The position numbers and the translations under genes are program-made. A stretch of 64,000 bases of DNA, taken from positions 53,249,890 through 53,313,889 of the forward strand of contig OX104134.1 of assembly GCA_944470555.2 (NCBI GenBank). The letters run 5' to 3'. The notes beneath the pieces are model-generated. The model worked only from the letters and a program-made list of their open reading frames with translations, was not told the DNA's origin and made no database searches. Of the stretch, positions 33,803-56,129 are shown piece by piece (positions within the stretch are counted from its first letter, which is position 1; every line of letters starts with the position of its first letter). Source of the stretch: Heterobilharzia americana (Eukaryota > Platyhelminthes > Trematoda > Strigeidida > Schistosomatidae).

Positions 33803-33815
33803 ACTACTATATATT

Positions 33816-43885
<10,070 letters not shown>

Positions 43886-44690
43886 AGATGTAACAACACA
43901 CCGAATATAAGGAATGCGATTAGTCTTTACAACTTCACATCAGCCTACTTTGTTGAATATGTCATGAATATCCGAATCAAGACTATTCGAGGTGTCTTGA
44001 TTCCAGTTGGCATTAATCAACTCAGTAATGATTTCGTTTATATACTTGAATAACGCAGTGAGAAGATAGGCAGAAAAAGATGACTTCGTTTTATTTCATA
44101 GGGATTTCATCGGCTGCACACAGACTAAATCAACAAGTAAACAGTCCTTGCAGCGAATATTATGCAGCGTCTTAAGATACGAGTTGCTATATATTGAAAA
44201 TCAGGAAATATGTTGTAATTCAGAATACAAAAGAGGTTAAAGCACTTAATTTAGTCGAAAGTGATATATCAGGCATGGAGAACAGTGTGCGCGAATCAGT
44301 AAGAAGAGAGTAGAAATGAGAAGAGGCAATTATGCAATGATAAGTGAGTGAGATAAATTATTTTAATAAGAAACACTGTAACTGACAAAACGTCTGGAAG
44401 AACTGCTCTGAAAATGTACCTCTGGTGTGCAATTCAGCTTTAACAACAGCTTCTGTCACTGGAGACATTGGGTCCACTGTTAGTAGATATCTTAATGGTC
44501 TAACTGAAAACAGCCACAGCTAATCCAGTTATCACGAAGTTTGAAGTCTACAAAAGATTTGATGATAATAAATTCATCAACCTCAAAATACATTACTGTG
44601 TAATCCTCATAAGTGACATACTTCCAGATGGATATTCAGAAGTTATAAGGAGAATCCGTGACCTGTGTGGTCAGTCAGTTGGAAGTGTAG
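43886..44690. other. Sequence between the array and a SINE; PLE end-like motif
   Basis: Largely anonymous. At 44,085-44,135 the sequence TTTTATTTCATAGGGATTTC, then ATCGGCTGCACACAG, resembles the inverted arms at 22,480 and 23,340. It may be an isolated PLE terminal repeat. No gene is recognised. Confidence 0.45.
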
Positions 44691-44960
44691 TGGATGCCAT
44701 TTGAAGACCTTGGGTGACAGTCATGAACCGACAGAAGTAGGAGACTGTAAGCCATTGAACTCCATCCCAGTAGGTGAATGGTTAAAGCGTTCAACATGAA
44801 ACCTGAAGGTTCTGAGTTCGATCCCTGCTGGGGTCGTACGCGTGGACTGCTGAGGAGTCCCATACTAGGAAGAAACAGCTATCCAGCCCTCACAAGTTTC
44901 CAATGGTTATTCAGCTGGTGTCAGTTCATGATGAATGCTGCCTTAAAAATAAATCCATCG
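44690..44960 (+). repeat. tRNA-like SINE, single (not folded back)
   Basis: Box-A-like GTAGGTGAATGGTTAAAGCG and box-B-like GAGTTCGATCCC are followed by GACTGCTGAGGAGTCCCATA and CAGCTGGTGTCAGTTCATGA. This is the same family as the fold-back pairs at 8531 and 12,821. The 3' end reads TTAAAAATAAATCC. Confidence 0.7.
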
Positions 44961-44999
44961 TTCGTGAAAAGAATTGTTACTTTCAGAAAGCACTACAGC

Positions 45000-45700
45000 A
45001 CTACAGTTTTTCAATGAATGTCACTTCATTATGGAGAGAGAATCGCACTCATAGATGTCATTCATAGACGTATTGTTAACAAGAAGAGATGATGCTATAC
45101 TTTAAAAATCTATTTTGCCGAAAATATATTATGTTAATTGCACAGATAAAAGACATTCACAGCTGGTTTCGCGTCAGTCGAAAAAGAAATTCAATCCATT
45201 CACTTTCCGCTCGAATCGACAGGATTTGTACGCCTGACACTTTAGAAATGAAATTCAACTTCTGAGACTGACTTCTATCAGAAACAAGTACCTTAAAAGA
45301 TTTGTAGATAGAAATCCGTATCGGAATGTTACTGATTTGTCTTCTATCACTGTGGAGAAGCTAATTTTGCACTTGAAATACAATGTGGCTGGATTCAAAC
45401 TAATGAAGGCTATCAAAAGAATGTTGTATACAGCCGCCCTTCAAATCCCTTATACTAGTTACTCAATGGTGAACACGTATGCGAAGGACAAATATACAGT
45501 GTTAGGCGCTTCCATACACTGATTCATCCGCTGCTACAGAGCTAGGTGGAAGGGGCGTATATATAAATAGATTATCCAACCCCAACACCTTCCAGAGTCA
45601 CTCGGTAAAGATCAGCAAAAATCAGTCAACGGTTGGGTATTACAACATTTGGTTGGCAGTGGACGTACAGCTCCAGATGATCCGTACAATAAAATCTTCC
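45000..45700 (+). mobile_element. Degenerate PLE-like relic (tentative)
   Basis: The frame ending at 45,522 (VEKLILHLKYNVAGFKLM, then KRMLYTAALQIPYTSYSM and KDKYTVLGASIH) is reminiscent of the RT-to-GIY-YIG linker and YIG turn of PLEs. It is followed by ARWKGRIYK and, later, a possible HL-x-GSGR block. The resemblance is weak and several stops interrupt it. Confidence 0.3.
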
Positions 45701-45894
45701 AAAGAGGGTGCGGGAACGTTTACTTTACATTCCTGATGTTTTGAAAACACAAAATTCAAAACCAGAGTTGTGTATCCAGAAGAAACTTCACCACTCACTA
45801 TCCTTATTCATTTTTTACTTCTCAACTTTCCAATTTTCAAGCTTAACTAAACCTTTGAATTTTCAGTTTGGGGAATTTTGGGAATTTATTGATT

Positions 45895-46012
45895 TCAGGT
45901 TGGTATTCATCATGGATTGACATTAGTTGGAGAAACAATGGAAACCTAGGAGCACTGGACAGCTGTTTGGTCCTAGTCTGGGACTCTTCAGGAGTGCGCA
46001 CCCATTCTGTTA
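45895..46012 (-). repeat. SINE tail fragment, antisense
   Basis: CAGGTTGGTATTCATCATGG is followed by ATTGACATTAGTTGGAGAAA and CACTGGACAGCTGTT, as in the left arm of the 12,821-13,135 hairpin. It lacks a head. Confidence 0.7.
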
Positions 46013-46179
46013 TCACGGTAATGTTTTTTAGCTCACTTACACGAATATCTCATTCCCTTTTTACCAAAACTGTCTGCTCACATATGACGAATTCTTCGCC
46101 CTTGATTTTAAATCTCTCCTACCCAGGTTGTTAAATATTTTCGTTTTCTGCGTAATATCTGTTTCTGTATTTTTTTCAT

Positions 46180-46850
46180 GGGCACACTATTATTATTACT
46201 ATTTGTCCCTTGGGTTCCTAGTGGAACATAGGGCCTCAGAAGCACGTCTCCATTCCACTCTGTTCTCTGCAATCTTTGAACCTGGCTCCACGACTGCCCA
46301 GAAGCTCTCATTTCTTTCTCACATGATCTCCTCCATGTCACCCTCGGACACCCGACTTGCCGTTTCTCATCTCGGTTCCACTCGAGTGCCTGGCGCGTGA
46401 TGTCCCCGAATGATCCTCTCAGTGCATGCCCAATCCATCTATACTACCTTCTGCATATTTGTTGGGCGACAGATTCTTGGTTTGTTCGTTGTCAGCCAGC
46501 CAGCCAGCCAGAGTTCCTCGTTGCTTATTATTTCCGGCCATCTGATCTTCTTTTCAGCGGTCCAGCCAGTGTATGCCCCTCTTCTCGCTCCCCACAGTTT
46601 ATTGCATGATCCAATCCACTACAAACAGGAATATCATGGTGGATAGTAGGCAGCCTTGTTTTACTCCTGTCTTCACTTCAAGGTGTCACTGAGCTTCCCA
46701 TTGTGAATTACTTGGTATGCAGTGTCTTCATATAGTTGTTGAATGAGATTGATAAAGGTTTCTGGTATTCCGTAGTGTTGAAGCAGCTGCCTGTCAAATT
46801 ACTTCTCGATCGACGCTGTCGAAGGCGTTTTCATGGCACAACATGCTAAG
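46180..46850 (-). mobile_element. RTE copy with internal deletion
   Basis: On the - strand it starts in the RT block for NAFDSVD (46,831-46,811), continues through TGVKQGC and VVDWIM to GSEKRGIH, then jumps to DQMAGNNK. The equivalent of roughly 27,495-28,000 of the longer copy is absent. The 3' end reads GGAACCCAAGGGACAAATAG and then TAATAATAATAG, again an AAT/AGT triplet tail. A GCCAG run at 46,494-46,513 may mark replication slippage. Not functional. Confidence 0.85.
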
Positions 46851-47910
46851 AACTACTGACTAACAAATAACAACATTTTGTGTCAATAGCTACAGAGGAT
46901 CATAGAAAAAATTTGTCTGCTGAAGTTTTTACTCTTTTATGACTCAATGGGGATGTTTGAAGCATTGAAAAACTTCAAAGACTCTCTGACAATGAAGGAA
47001 CTGAATGGTTTCCTACTCTGCTTTGTCAGGCTTGCTTTAGTGAAGAAACGACAGCCGATATGCATGTTGATAAAAATAAGCATAAAATATGGAATTAAGT
47101 TTTTTGGGGATGTTGAGAGGGTGAAAGTCACTGTTAACTGGGGTAATTATAATAAATTGGTAACTGTCTCTATTTGAACATCGCTGGAAAGCGACAGCTT
47201 CCATAATTCGAAGTAAATCTAAAGCCTTTTGTCTGTTAATTAACATGTAGGACTTCATTGTGTCTACTTGGTATCTGGAATATATGTGACGTGCTGTTGT
47301 GCTGCCGAATAAATATGAACCTGTCAGGTGTAGACTAATATCAATTTCTTTCGGAAACCTGCTTCTTTTTTTCCCCTGTCCAATCGCTTCTGAGCACACC
47401 TGAAAATCAGTAAATGCAGCTGCAGTTAATAGGAGTAGGAAATTTGTTTAATTTAGATTGTGCCTTTACACATACTCCTTGATACAATACGACAAGGGTC
47501 ACAGCCGGATAGGTCTTGGGCCTAATTCATCTATTAATTCTCGTCGCAAAATTGACTTCTTTGAAAACCAAATAAGAAACACTCGTGTCTTTCAAAAATT
47601 GTCGCACTTCTGTTTCTTCACCCAACTTTCCAGATAAGTATATATATGTGCACAAGCTTCATAAGAAACTGTTGTTGCGTATGCATTGTTTGACTAGCTG
47701 AAGTTCTTTTCACAGTTTCTTTTGTGAGCATAATCCCTCTGACGTCGATCAACTTTCCTTGCTTTTGATTGGGAGGAAATTATTAAAGTATTTTTCCGTG
47801 TATATACCGTCGTTGATTGAACCAAATTGATCGGTCTCTATTTGGCTCAATCAACTGCGGTATAATACAAGCAATAATACTAAAACTATACCCATCGCAC
47901 AAGAAGTAGC
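46851..47910. other. No gene recognised; possible repeat
   Basis: Anonymous sequence. A - strand frame (47,037-47,399) contains HIYSRYQVDTMKSYML, similar to IYSNYQVNDSLLI at about 23,500 on the same strand. This suggests a shared repeat of unknown type. Confidence 0.4.
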
Positions 47911-48020
47911 TGTCGCGGCTTAGAAGTCTAGTGGATAACGCTCTAGCGTTTGAAGCTATCAGTCCCGAATCCGAGTCCCGGTGGGAACAAATCCTGGATT
48001 CCACTGCCAGCCACTACCCA
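47911..48020 (+). repeat. SM-alpha-like SINE, truncated
   Basis: Head GTGGATAACGCTCTAGCG, then GTTTGAAGCTATCAGTCC and GAGTCCCGGTGGGAAC. The end ATCCTGGATTCCACTGCCAG is the 3' side of the hammerhead. The CUGAUGA/GAAA core is deleted. Confidence 0.6.
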
Positions 48021-48966
48021 TGACTGATCCATATATAATGGAAACTGTTAAAGTTGAAATAGTGTTCGCTGCATGTGGTTTTTCGGTGAATGCTCGTCTT
48101 TATTGTCCCATCTTCATTGTGTCCCTGGAACAATTCGAGAAAATTCAGCTGTTGCTTCTCTTCAAGCATTATTTTTAACTAAGTATCATGGTGTACATTT
48201 TTGAAATTTCGGGACACCTTTGCTATTTGAACGTTTTCATAGCTAATGGAGATATCGTTAAAATAGGTCAATTAAAACATTTTTTACCGATTTCAGGTTT
48301 TAGGGTGGTGTTTTCTAGGTGTGACGTGAAAACGTCCGCAGTTCCTAGCTCAGGTGGACTTCCTGCAGTCACTCCATCAGTTTGTTTATATGTGATTGCG
48401 GTGAAGTGAAATTGGACATCTTTATTACACAGAAGATGAAGACTCTTCATATCCGTTTTTGTTAATGGGATATATTCTGCGTATACACAAAAGACGTCCA
48501 TTGTTTCAAAAAGGTTTATGCTTGTGAATAAAGTGGTTGTGCTATGTTGACGTGAATTTATTCAAAAATTTGAGTTATTTTATTCTTTCAGAAAAAGTGT
48601 GATAGGCTTTCAAAGCATGTGTTTATCATGCTCCGCATCACGTATTTTAACATTGCTTACAATGATAATTTATCTATTAATGTCGTATGCAGCTAATGAG
48701 AATCGCACAAAGTAGAATTAAATAACCTTATTCTGAAAGTAGTGTTTTCACTGTGCTATGCAAAATACTTTTTTATTGTCTAAGCAGAGAAACTTGGTGC
48801 TAATGGTATGGATTTACCATCAGTCGATCACGGTCCTGTTTAGTCTATTGATGAGACGGGCTACTACTTACTCTTTGTGAAGCTGCACTGAATACGACGC
48901 ATAGTCTGGCCGTAATTATGCTAACTAGCAGATGACAAAGTTTAGTACACATGGTATATAAATATT

Positions 48967-48967
<1 letters not shown>
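48021..48967. other. No gene recognised
   Basis: Anonymous AT-rich sequence. Open frames at 48,188-48,409 (+) and 48,268-48,501 (-) overlap each other and show no family motif. Confidence 0.5.

Positions 48968-48999
<32 letters not shown>
48968..48999. repeat. (TA)n microsatellite
   Basis: Sixteen TA units just upstream of the 5'-truncated PLE. Confidence 0.95.
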
Positions 49000-49001
<2 letters not shown>

Positions 49002-49039
49002 TCACCTTTTTCCTGTCTTTTAAGTGATCCTGAACACAG

Positions 49040-50100
49040 CTGACTTAAAAATACTTAGGTCAAAAAATATTGTTATCGACAAACGTATGGGGTTCACTAT
49101 TGGTTCCTCTCCCAGCTGATTACTTCATGGTCAGTTCGAACAGCAGTAAACTGCATCTACTGATCAACCAGTTGCATGTATATAAGAGATACATGGATGA
49201 CACTTTCATCATCTATGAGAAGGATAGTAACCTTGAAGAAATACCACGAAAGTTCAGTGAATGTCATAAGTCAATTAAATTTGTCATAGAAACTGAAAAC
49301 AACACAGAATTCTACCTTCTGAACGTTCTAATGAGAAAACACGACGGTTCCCTGTGGAGATTGATTTATAGAAAACAAACCTGGAATGGTCAACATACGC
49401 ATTTTAAAAGCTGGGTTCCACTAGTCAGAGAAAGAAATCTAATTCATTCATTATGCATACGAATTAGAAGAATTTATACGGATGATGCAGTAAATAAGGA
49501 ACTGGAAATACTTCGAAGAGTCATAGTGGAGAATGGTTATCGTTCAAGATTCCTTCAGAGGAACATGATGCCTAAGAATTTCAAAGAAGAAGCTCATACG
49601 GCTCCAAGGAAGACATTGTTTATGAATATTGGATTCAAGACAGATACATTGACGGAAATGCTGAAGAATCGACTGTCCAGAGCACTGAAGAAGACCTTTT
49701 CCGCCCAGCTTCAGATTGTTTTCTCCAGTCAAGAACTGATTCGAAGGTGTGTAAATGATAAACTACTGCTTTGAGCCACCTCTACATGGGTTTAACAATC
49801 CACCTGATGTTGTGGAGCCGATTATGTAGGCCGTACAAAGCGTGTTTTGTTCATATCCATCTTCGAACACTATCCTACATGGCTGTCCACAAGACGGTGT
49901 AAACCTACCAACAGCTCGATTCCTGAACATCTGGTTATCTCTGGTCACTGTGCTCTATGAGTCTTCTTGCAAAGTCATCTATAAATTGAAGGCAAACATT
50001 TCGAAGCGAGTATGTCTCCGTCAGCTAAACACACGGAGTTTCTGGCGATCCAGCACCACAAGCCTGCTCTTTTTGTTCAAAATAGATACATTCAATCTCT
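49040..50100 (+). mobile_element. Penelope-like retroelement, 5'-truncated
   Basis: Combines a reverse transcriptase (listed separately) with a downstream GIY-YIG endonuclease in another frame: CGADYVGRTKRVLF, then ISIFEHYPTWLSTRRCK, PTNSSIPEHLVISGH (about 49,809-49,950). RT followed by GIY-YIG is the signature order of PLEs. The N-terminal half of the RT is missing, the two parts are out of frame, and the element ends without a clear terminal repeat. Confidence 0.8.
49070..49774 (+). pseudogene. PLE reverse transcriptase, C-terminal half
   Basis: The open frame (start codon arbitrary) includes the degenerate block GSLLVPLPADYFM. It also holds the catalytic box YKRYMDDTFIIYE (Y-M-D-D), and then EFYLLNVLMRKHDGSLWRLI, YRKQT, LVRERNLIHSLCIRI and an Arg/Lys-rich thumb. 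In PLEs this domain is related to telomerase RT. The first catalytic Asp region and all upstream blocks are lost. The frame stops at 49,774, just before the endonuclease. Confidence 0.8.
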
Positions 50101-52433
50101 AATTTAGCCTTGATCGTAATCTCCCCAAGACGGTTTATTCATTTTAGTGTTTATTTACTATAATCCTATGAGCAGTTTTTGATGACCCTAATTTAACCTT
50201 CCATCTGTTATCACCTTGTGACTTTATCGACTGTTTTTGATGACCCTGTATTGACCGATTAGCCATTAGTGGATGTAAATTTTTGTAACTATGTAAAGCT
50301 CTTGAAAGTGACTCGTCCAAATAAAGTCTTCTTCGCTGAATTTTCTTTTAGTGGTTATTGATTCGGCTATTTAGTTGTGTGATAAACTAGAGCTCTGATA
50401 AACTTGGAACTGACATGCGTACCAGGCTCGATATTATCGGCAAACAATGTCAAGGATAGTTCCCTGAATGGAATTCAAAAAGTGAAATGAGCTAATTCTT
50501 TCTTTATGTTTGGCTATTAACCAAATGGTACTGTTGCTTTGAAGTAAAGTATTTCAGTATTTTCAGTATCAGTACTAATGATATTACTTGTGTGTAAGTA
50601 CGGTGTCAGCTGGTAACTAATACTACACTTCTGGCTCTAGTACTGACTGGTATTTAATACAGGCGCTGCCACTGCTTATTCCAACTACGAAGATTTTAAT
50701 GAAGTAACTTCCTTACTAATCGACACCATTTTTCTAAAAGTTATCAGTCATACTGTGTAAGTCAGTGTTGATGTATGCCAACACTACATCTCAAATTCTT
50801 TAATTTTAAAAAAAGTTACTGATTTATTTCTTTACTTCAATACTTTCTGGAATTTATGACTCTACATTTCAACCTAAGTTTACTTAAATGAAGCTAACTG
50901 TTCAATTAAGCCAACGTTTACTTGAATAGGAATCAGACAATAAATACACACAGAACTTGGTATTACCAAGTAGTGGTTCAAGTTGTCACTTCTAACATGA
51001 CCACATGAAGATATTAGGCTAAAAAGAATAAAACATAGCGTAACCAAGAACAGAAGAAATATTTCAGACTATAAAAAGACGAGTTAAACCAAATAATGGA
51101 TAAGATGGAGTCAGACTATGGGGTGCATATGAGCTACAGATCTATTCTTAGCTATGTCATTCAGTGAACAAACAATGATTTCAGCTGGAAGCCGACATTG
51201 CTCAATCCAATAGTCAAAGACTTCATGAAATGATGCCAACTTTCAGTCAAGTCACTTATTCCTCTAACTAACCGGTTAGGAGTATTGCTGTTCAGAGATC
51301 CAAGAAAACTGTCAGCATTTTTGTGATCAGCGTTAAGAAATCACCTTGTAATAGTCTCCAGGGATTGCTAACTTATATTAGACAAGGAAACATTCATTCG
51401 ATGAACAATGATTATAATGTCCAATAACAATAACTACTTCGCCTTAAATATCTATTCCTGAAACTGTACGCGAACAAACACCATTACATATAAATATACT
51501 ACTGAATAGCACAAGTAGTTGAGAACCGCTTACTCTGATCTGTAGACTTCTCTGGTCAAATATAAGTGATCTAAACATAATTGGACAGCTGGAAAACTAT
51601 TCAACTGTGAGAAATGCTAACGTGGATTCTGTAAGTTTTAGATCCTTTGCAAGTTGATTATCCCATTTAAGGTGTACCAACCCATCGCAGTCAGCTAACC
51701 AGATTCAAATGATCTGACCTAAATTTTTTCGGATACTTCACTAACGAGCTTGATCCTAAATGAGCAAAACGGCCGTTCGGTTTTCAGACCACTCCAATCT
51801 GACTAATGACCAGCCTTAGTGATCCTCAACTTCTCAAGCCGTTCAGTAGTATAATACGATAGTTCACTGTGACCTTGTCCATGTGGTTTCCCTCAGCAGT
51901 GAAAAATGTCAATATGGATCGTGTAATTTGCAAATTATTTACAAACTCATTATCCGAAACATTTGTAGTTTAAATCCCGCCCGAATTGATGTTTATGCAC
52001 AATCGTAGAGACATTTGGAACTGCCTTTTAATCCAAACAAACACATGGTATGTGTTACAGATTGCACATTTCAACAATACTTGGTAAAAATGAAGCGTCC
52101 ACAAAGTAAATATGTAACCTAGAGGTCTTTTAGCATTAGATTACTCATATCTCCTTTAGCAGTAACCAAACATCCACTTAAGACAGTCAGTAGTGCCAGC
52201 CAAAAAATATTTTTTTCTTTGGTCAAAAAATATATTTTGAATACGGAACAGAAACTATCAAATAAATCATATGTTCAATAAACTTCACAGTATTTCTCCA
52301 CAAAAAAGAATGTCGTTCATAATAGAATCACGTGATTTATTGATTGTATCCAAGACTAACCGGTTCATTTAAAAACAAGCTACACCCTCTTCTGCTTTCA
52401 CACTGGTATATATATATTTATTTATTTATATAG
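50101..52433. other. No gene recognised; diverged dispersed repeat
   Basis: AT-rich. About 50,900-51,360 resembles the general layout of the dispersed repeats at 3740 and 15,120 (AATACACACAGAACTTGG; repeated agaaga/acaga-rich body; CTTTCAGTCAAGTCACTTAT) but only loosely. The 3' untranslated region of the - strand gene probably occupies the last part. Confidence 0.4.
52417..52432 (-). terminator. Candidate poly(A) signals of the - strand gene
   Basis: On the - strand, immediately after the stop codon, AAATAAATAAATA contains overlapping AATAAA hexamers. They are unusually close to the stop, which would leave a very short 3' UTR; a later signal may be used instead. Confidence 0.35.
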
Positions 52434-52724
52434 TTATGCAGTTAATCTCTGCCGACGGACGTAAAAGAACAAAAGTATGGATACAATGATTACCAAAATA
52501 GTGATTATTGGAAGTAAAGTAGCAAGAGTGACAGTGAGTGCATGCTGATTATCTTTTGAATCACCACTATTATACTTATAATCATTATTGAATTGATTTG
52601 TTTCCTCCCAACGACCATTAATTTTCCTTATCATATTACCATTTGCATCATGTACTGCATCTGAACTTGAGCCAATGAAATTGTTTGAGTCAGCTAATTT
52701 AAACAAATGTGGATCCTTTGAGAA
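52434..52724 (-). CDS. Last exon of an unidentified single-pass membrane protein
   Basis: The - strand frame runs 96 codons to a stop at 52,434. It is preceded by a good acceptor (TTTTCATTTTGTGAACAG, AG at 52,726-52,725). The encoded end is FSKDPHLFKLADSNNFIGSS, an Asn/Asp-rich stalk, then LATLLPIITILVIIVSILLF, a hydrophobic helix of about 23 residues. It finishes with a short basic tail YVRRQRLTA. This is the layout of a type I protein with a seven- to nine-residue cytoplasmic tail. Codon-like content and the clean acceptor support a real exon. I do not recognise the family. Upstream exons on the same strand are proposed at 59,838-59,927 and 62,710-62,787. Confidence 0.6.
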   Translation of the reverse strand, partial: FSKDPHLFKLADSNNFIGSSSDAVHDANGNMIRKINGRWEETNQFNNDYKYNSGDSKDNQHALTVTLATLLPIITILVIIVSILLFFYVRRQRLTA

Positions 52725-54200
52725 CTGTTCACAAAATGAAAACAAATAAATGAATATTTACTGTATGTTTTATTTCATAATTCATAATAATGATCAAATA
52801 TCACTTGAGTTTCATGCTTGAGAAATCTATCGAAAAAAAGTCGATAAGTACGGATAATGTCTTACTTTTTTACTCCCATTTACAAGTTTGGGGAAATTTA
52901 TATTCATCACCTCTAATCACTTAATATCAAATGAAATACATTGAACTGTTGTGTTGCTATTAGTCAAGTTACTTCAATATAACCCAGCAACTTGACAGAA
53001 TATCGTATTCACCTAATATAGTAAGAATAAACATAGTGGATGCAAAAGACAGATATGAACAAGATAAGTGTAATAACAATAACAATAATCATTTCATTCC
53101 AGACATTAGTTTTGAATATACTGTGGAATTCGCAGTGCGATATTTCAACAGATTTGCTCGTTGTACATTATTTTCAAAGTAAATAGCGATTGTAGTTAAA
53201 TAATGTTAGTAATAATAGTATGCTAAGCACTAATACATAACGACCAGTTGTTCTTAGGTTATCGTCTGTTTTGTGGGTACGTTGTTGCCTGGAGGGACAT
53301 ATAGATAAACACCCACAGGGATTATTCATCCACTTTCTGCTAACTATCCCTGTACTAGTTATGTGATGAACTGTTGTGAACTCAAGAGCCCATCAGCTAC
53401 TAAGGTGATATTTTTTGTAATTTCGTTATTAACTCGTGTGACGATAAGTCGAAGACATTTTAAAAGTGCGCGAGAACCTGTTTCATGATTTGTTGCCATT
53501 TGAACAATTAAAACAAACACAAAAAAAGTAATTTGACGTTATATGTACGATTAAAACATTTGTGCAGCCCAAAATCTTAAGAAGAAAGAAGTGAACTTAT
53601 AAACCTACGTTTGCCTTACATAAAGTCACTCATTCATTTTTTAGGCTGGGTGGTCAACAGCTGTTGTGACAGTACAAGGTTCAATCAAGAACTGGACGCA
53701 GTTGCTTGGTAAACAAATAACCGAATGCTAGAAGACCTGTATTTCATCTGCGTAGTGCTGCATGATGGACAGGAAATACATTCATATGATCAGTGCTTCC
53801 ATAGCCTAGGTGAAATGTTGTATTGACAGTGTTGCATAATACTGGATGATGTTATGATTCGATGTCGATGATGTTAAAAAGATGCAATACTTCCGTTGCA
53901 AATCTTGTAGGTAATGGTCACGGAAAATAACTATACAAGTACTGATTGTTCTGTTACTTTCTGCCTTTACCAAGGGAACGAAACTTGCATTTTCATATAT
54001 GCACTGCAGTATAGTGCATTATCAGTGTTTAATCTTCTGCAGTTTTAATTCAAACCACTTGTGATTGTACAGACTGTGGCTTCTTTCATCTATAAAAACC
54101 CACTGGTATTGGCAAAAATGGAGATTCTGGTTACCTGTGGTCAGTTGACAGCAAAATAAAATTGTAATCTACAGAGGATTATAAGTTTGATGTAACAGAA

Positions 54201-54270
54201 CTGTAGCTTAGTTAGACAGCTGTCAGTCTCCTGTCCAGTGTAAGTAGGTTCGAATCCTATTATCCACAAT
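54201..54270 (+). repeat. tRNA-like sequence (SINE head or tRNA pseudogene)
   Basis: A D-arm/box-A-like GTAGCTTAGTTAGACAGC and a good T-arm GTAGGTTCGAATCCTAT with 5-bp stem and TTCGAAT loop. The acceptor stem does not pair (5' side GAACTG, 3' side TATCCAC), so a working tRNA gene is unlikely. Confidence 0.5.
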
Positions 54271-55336
54271 AAGAATTATTTACCACCCACCCCTGTCCCG
54301 AATTTAGTAACTCATCAAAGTGAATAGCTATTATGAAATTCAGTACACATCGCACGTTTTCACATGAAATTTATAATATGTTAAAAGTAATTTCACGGTG
54401 TCTAATGTCTTACTCATGGACTATTCAGTGTTTTGGATCAGAATTTCCCGCCAGTCAATCTAGGAGAAGTGGGAAAGATTGAGGTGCAAGGTTGGAATAA
54501 AGCAGTTGAATTTTAAGAGGCTATCAATGAAGTTGGAACAATAATGCCAGAGTGATTAGATTGATAACCAGTCCCTTAAGTCAGCAGAAAACTAGTTGTA
54601 ATTAACAATAACTACTATAATGAATCCGTAATTTAGCTCTGACTTACTTCGACTGTAAGAAGCCATCTGAATTCAAGGATAAAAGCATGATGTTTATACT
54701 CAAAGACTCAGTAGATAAATTCCAACTACATTGGTGTCCTTGTATCCTTTATTCGTCCTTTTTGTCCTTAGCTTTTCAGTAATGATTACAAGTCAGTGAT
54801 CTTGACTTAATACCATCTTATTACTATTTTAAACTCATGTTTATTACTTTGTGCAACCGACTATCACTGTATTTCTGGAATTATTATCTTGTTTCGTTGA
54901 TAGCAACTTAGCATTTTACGGGTTTTTCCAACGTGACATTTCAATCTCTCCTACTGCCCTCTAATGAACTTATGGCTTCAAATTCTGATTCATGTTCACC
55001 GTTGTTTGTTTCATTAGTTTACTACTGATAGATAATAAGTAATGTCATTGATCAGGTCCCTTTATATCTCTAGCGAAAACAAAGAAACACTGTTGGCTAG
55101 TTATGTATTTCCTACTGTATTCTTTACAGTCACTTACTAACACAGAGAATATACACAAATATTACAAACTATGATGAGGAATAAGGTGTAGAGCTCAACA
55201 GTCACACGCTTCCAAATGGAGTTCATGAAGTTTTAGTAAGAACTTGTGACACGTGGGGCAAACCAAATCGGATATGAGGATGATCTCACTGTATCACAGT
55301 CTGGGAAAGCAATTAAATGTGTACTTTTGAATCCCA

Positions 55337-55515
55337 ACTCAGTGGCTGAATGATAACATGCTTGCCATGAGAGCTTACGGTCGTAGGTTCGAACCCTAGG
55401 GGTACACAGATGAGTGGTTTTATATTTGGATGAAACATATCTCTAGCACTCTCAGGCGTCCGATAGTTGCCCAGCAGGTGTTAATCTTATGATAAGAACT
55501 GCTTTAAAATAACTT
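55337..55515 (+). repeat. tRNA-derived SINE
   Basis: Box-A-like CAGTGGCTGAATGATAACAT and the perfect T-arm-like TAGGTTCGAACCCTA. A body and a tail containing AGCAGGTGTTAATC and GAACTGCTTTAAAATAAC follow. The general layout resembles the SINE at 44,690. Confidence 0.6.
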
Positions 55516-55749
55516 ATTTGTCTTTTTTGAGTAGAATTTTTCCGAAAACCAAAACACCAGTCATTATTAGGGAGAAGTGATACAACCTGGTTAAGAATGA
55601 CATGAATTGATTAACACACTACCACATGAATGTAGTAGAGTCAAAACTTTCTATCTTGTTTCAGAGAGACGAAAATTGTAACCAACTCGGTGACGAATAT
55701 TTTTGGTGATATTCATTTCCTGCAGAACTAACTTTAATTTCTTTTAAAG

Positions 55750-55990
55750 CTTGATTGTTACTACTTCTGCAGTTCGAGGGAGCCCAAACTGAATAACTTT
55801 TGGCAAGCTGATAGGAACACGTTATAGAATGAAAAACGACTCATTCATATCCACTTTATGGTTTGTTCCAACCAAGTGGGCTAATATGGAGCTGGTAATG
55901 GTCTTTATCATGCTGGAAGCTGATAGCAACCACGGAAAATTAAATTCGAGAGCAGCGACCGACGTTACATAACTCCTCAAACTATACAGA
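55750..55990 (-). mobile_element. PLE GIY-YIG tail fragment
   Basis: On the - strand the frame ends ITSSILAHLVGTNHKVDMNE, then SFFIL. This matches the distal GIY-YIG pattern S-S-I-x-x-H-L-V-x-T-x-H seen in the other PLE copies of this window (21,830 and 58,300). The catalytic front half is not recognisable. Confidence 0.5.
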
Positions 55991-56129
55991 TAACTGTAAA
56001 AAGTGATAAAGAAGTTATCGGGAAAGTTATCCTTTCTCCATTCAAATCGCTTTCGAATTGGCCTCCTTGGTAAATTTAAAAAGATTAATGAGAAGACGAA
56101 GATTATCTGAAACACATGTGATGTATTCT

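Larger units (their letters stand above)
30460..33815 (-). mobile_element. Ty3/Gypsy LTR retrotransposon, 5'-truncated, inside the triplet array
   Basis: On the - strand the order is protease, RT, RNase H, integrase, polypurine tract and 3' LTR: the Ty3/Gypsy gene order. Everything upstream of the protease (gag, primer-binding site, 5' LTR) is missing, and the element passes straight into AGT triplets at ~33,815. Similar elements exist in schistosomes (Boudicca and Saci families), but I cannot assign the family with certainty. Confidence 0.88.

Noticed and set aside
53640..53710. Possible small + strand exon between TTTTTTAG and GGTAAAC
   Set aside because: It reads open, but the same bases look like a tRNA-derived SINE head (GGCTGGGTGGTCAACAG with AGGTTCAATCAA), and no neighbouring exon fits.
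54201..54270. Functional tRNA gene
   Set aside because: The T arm is good but the acceptor stem does not pair and the anticodon arm is poor.
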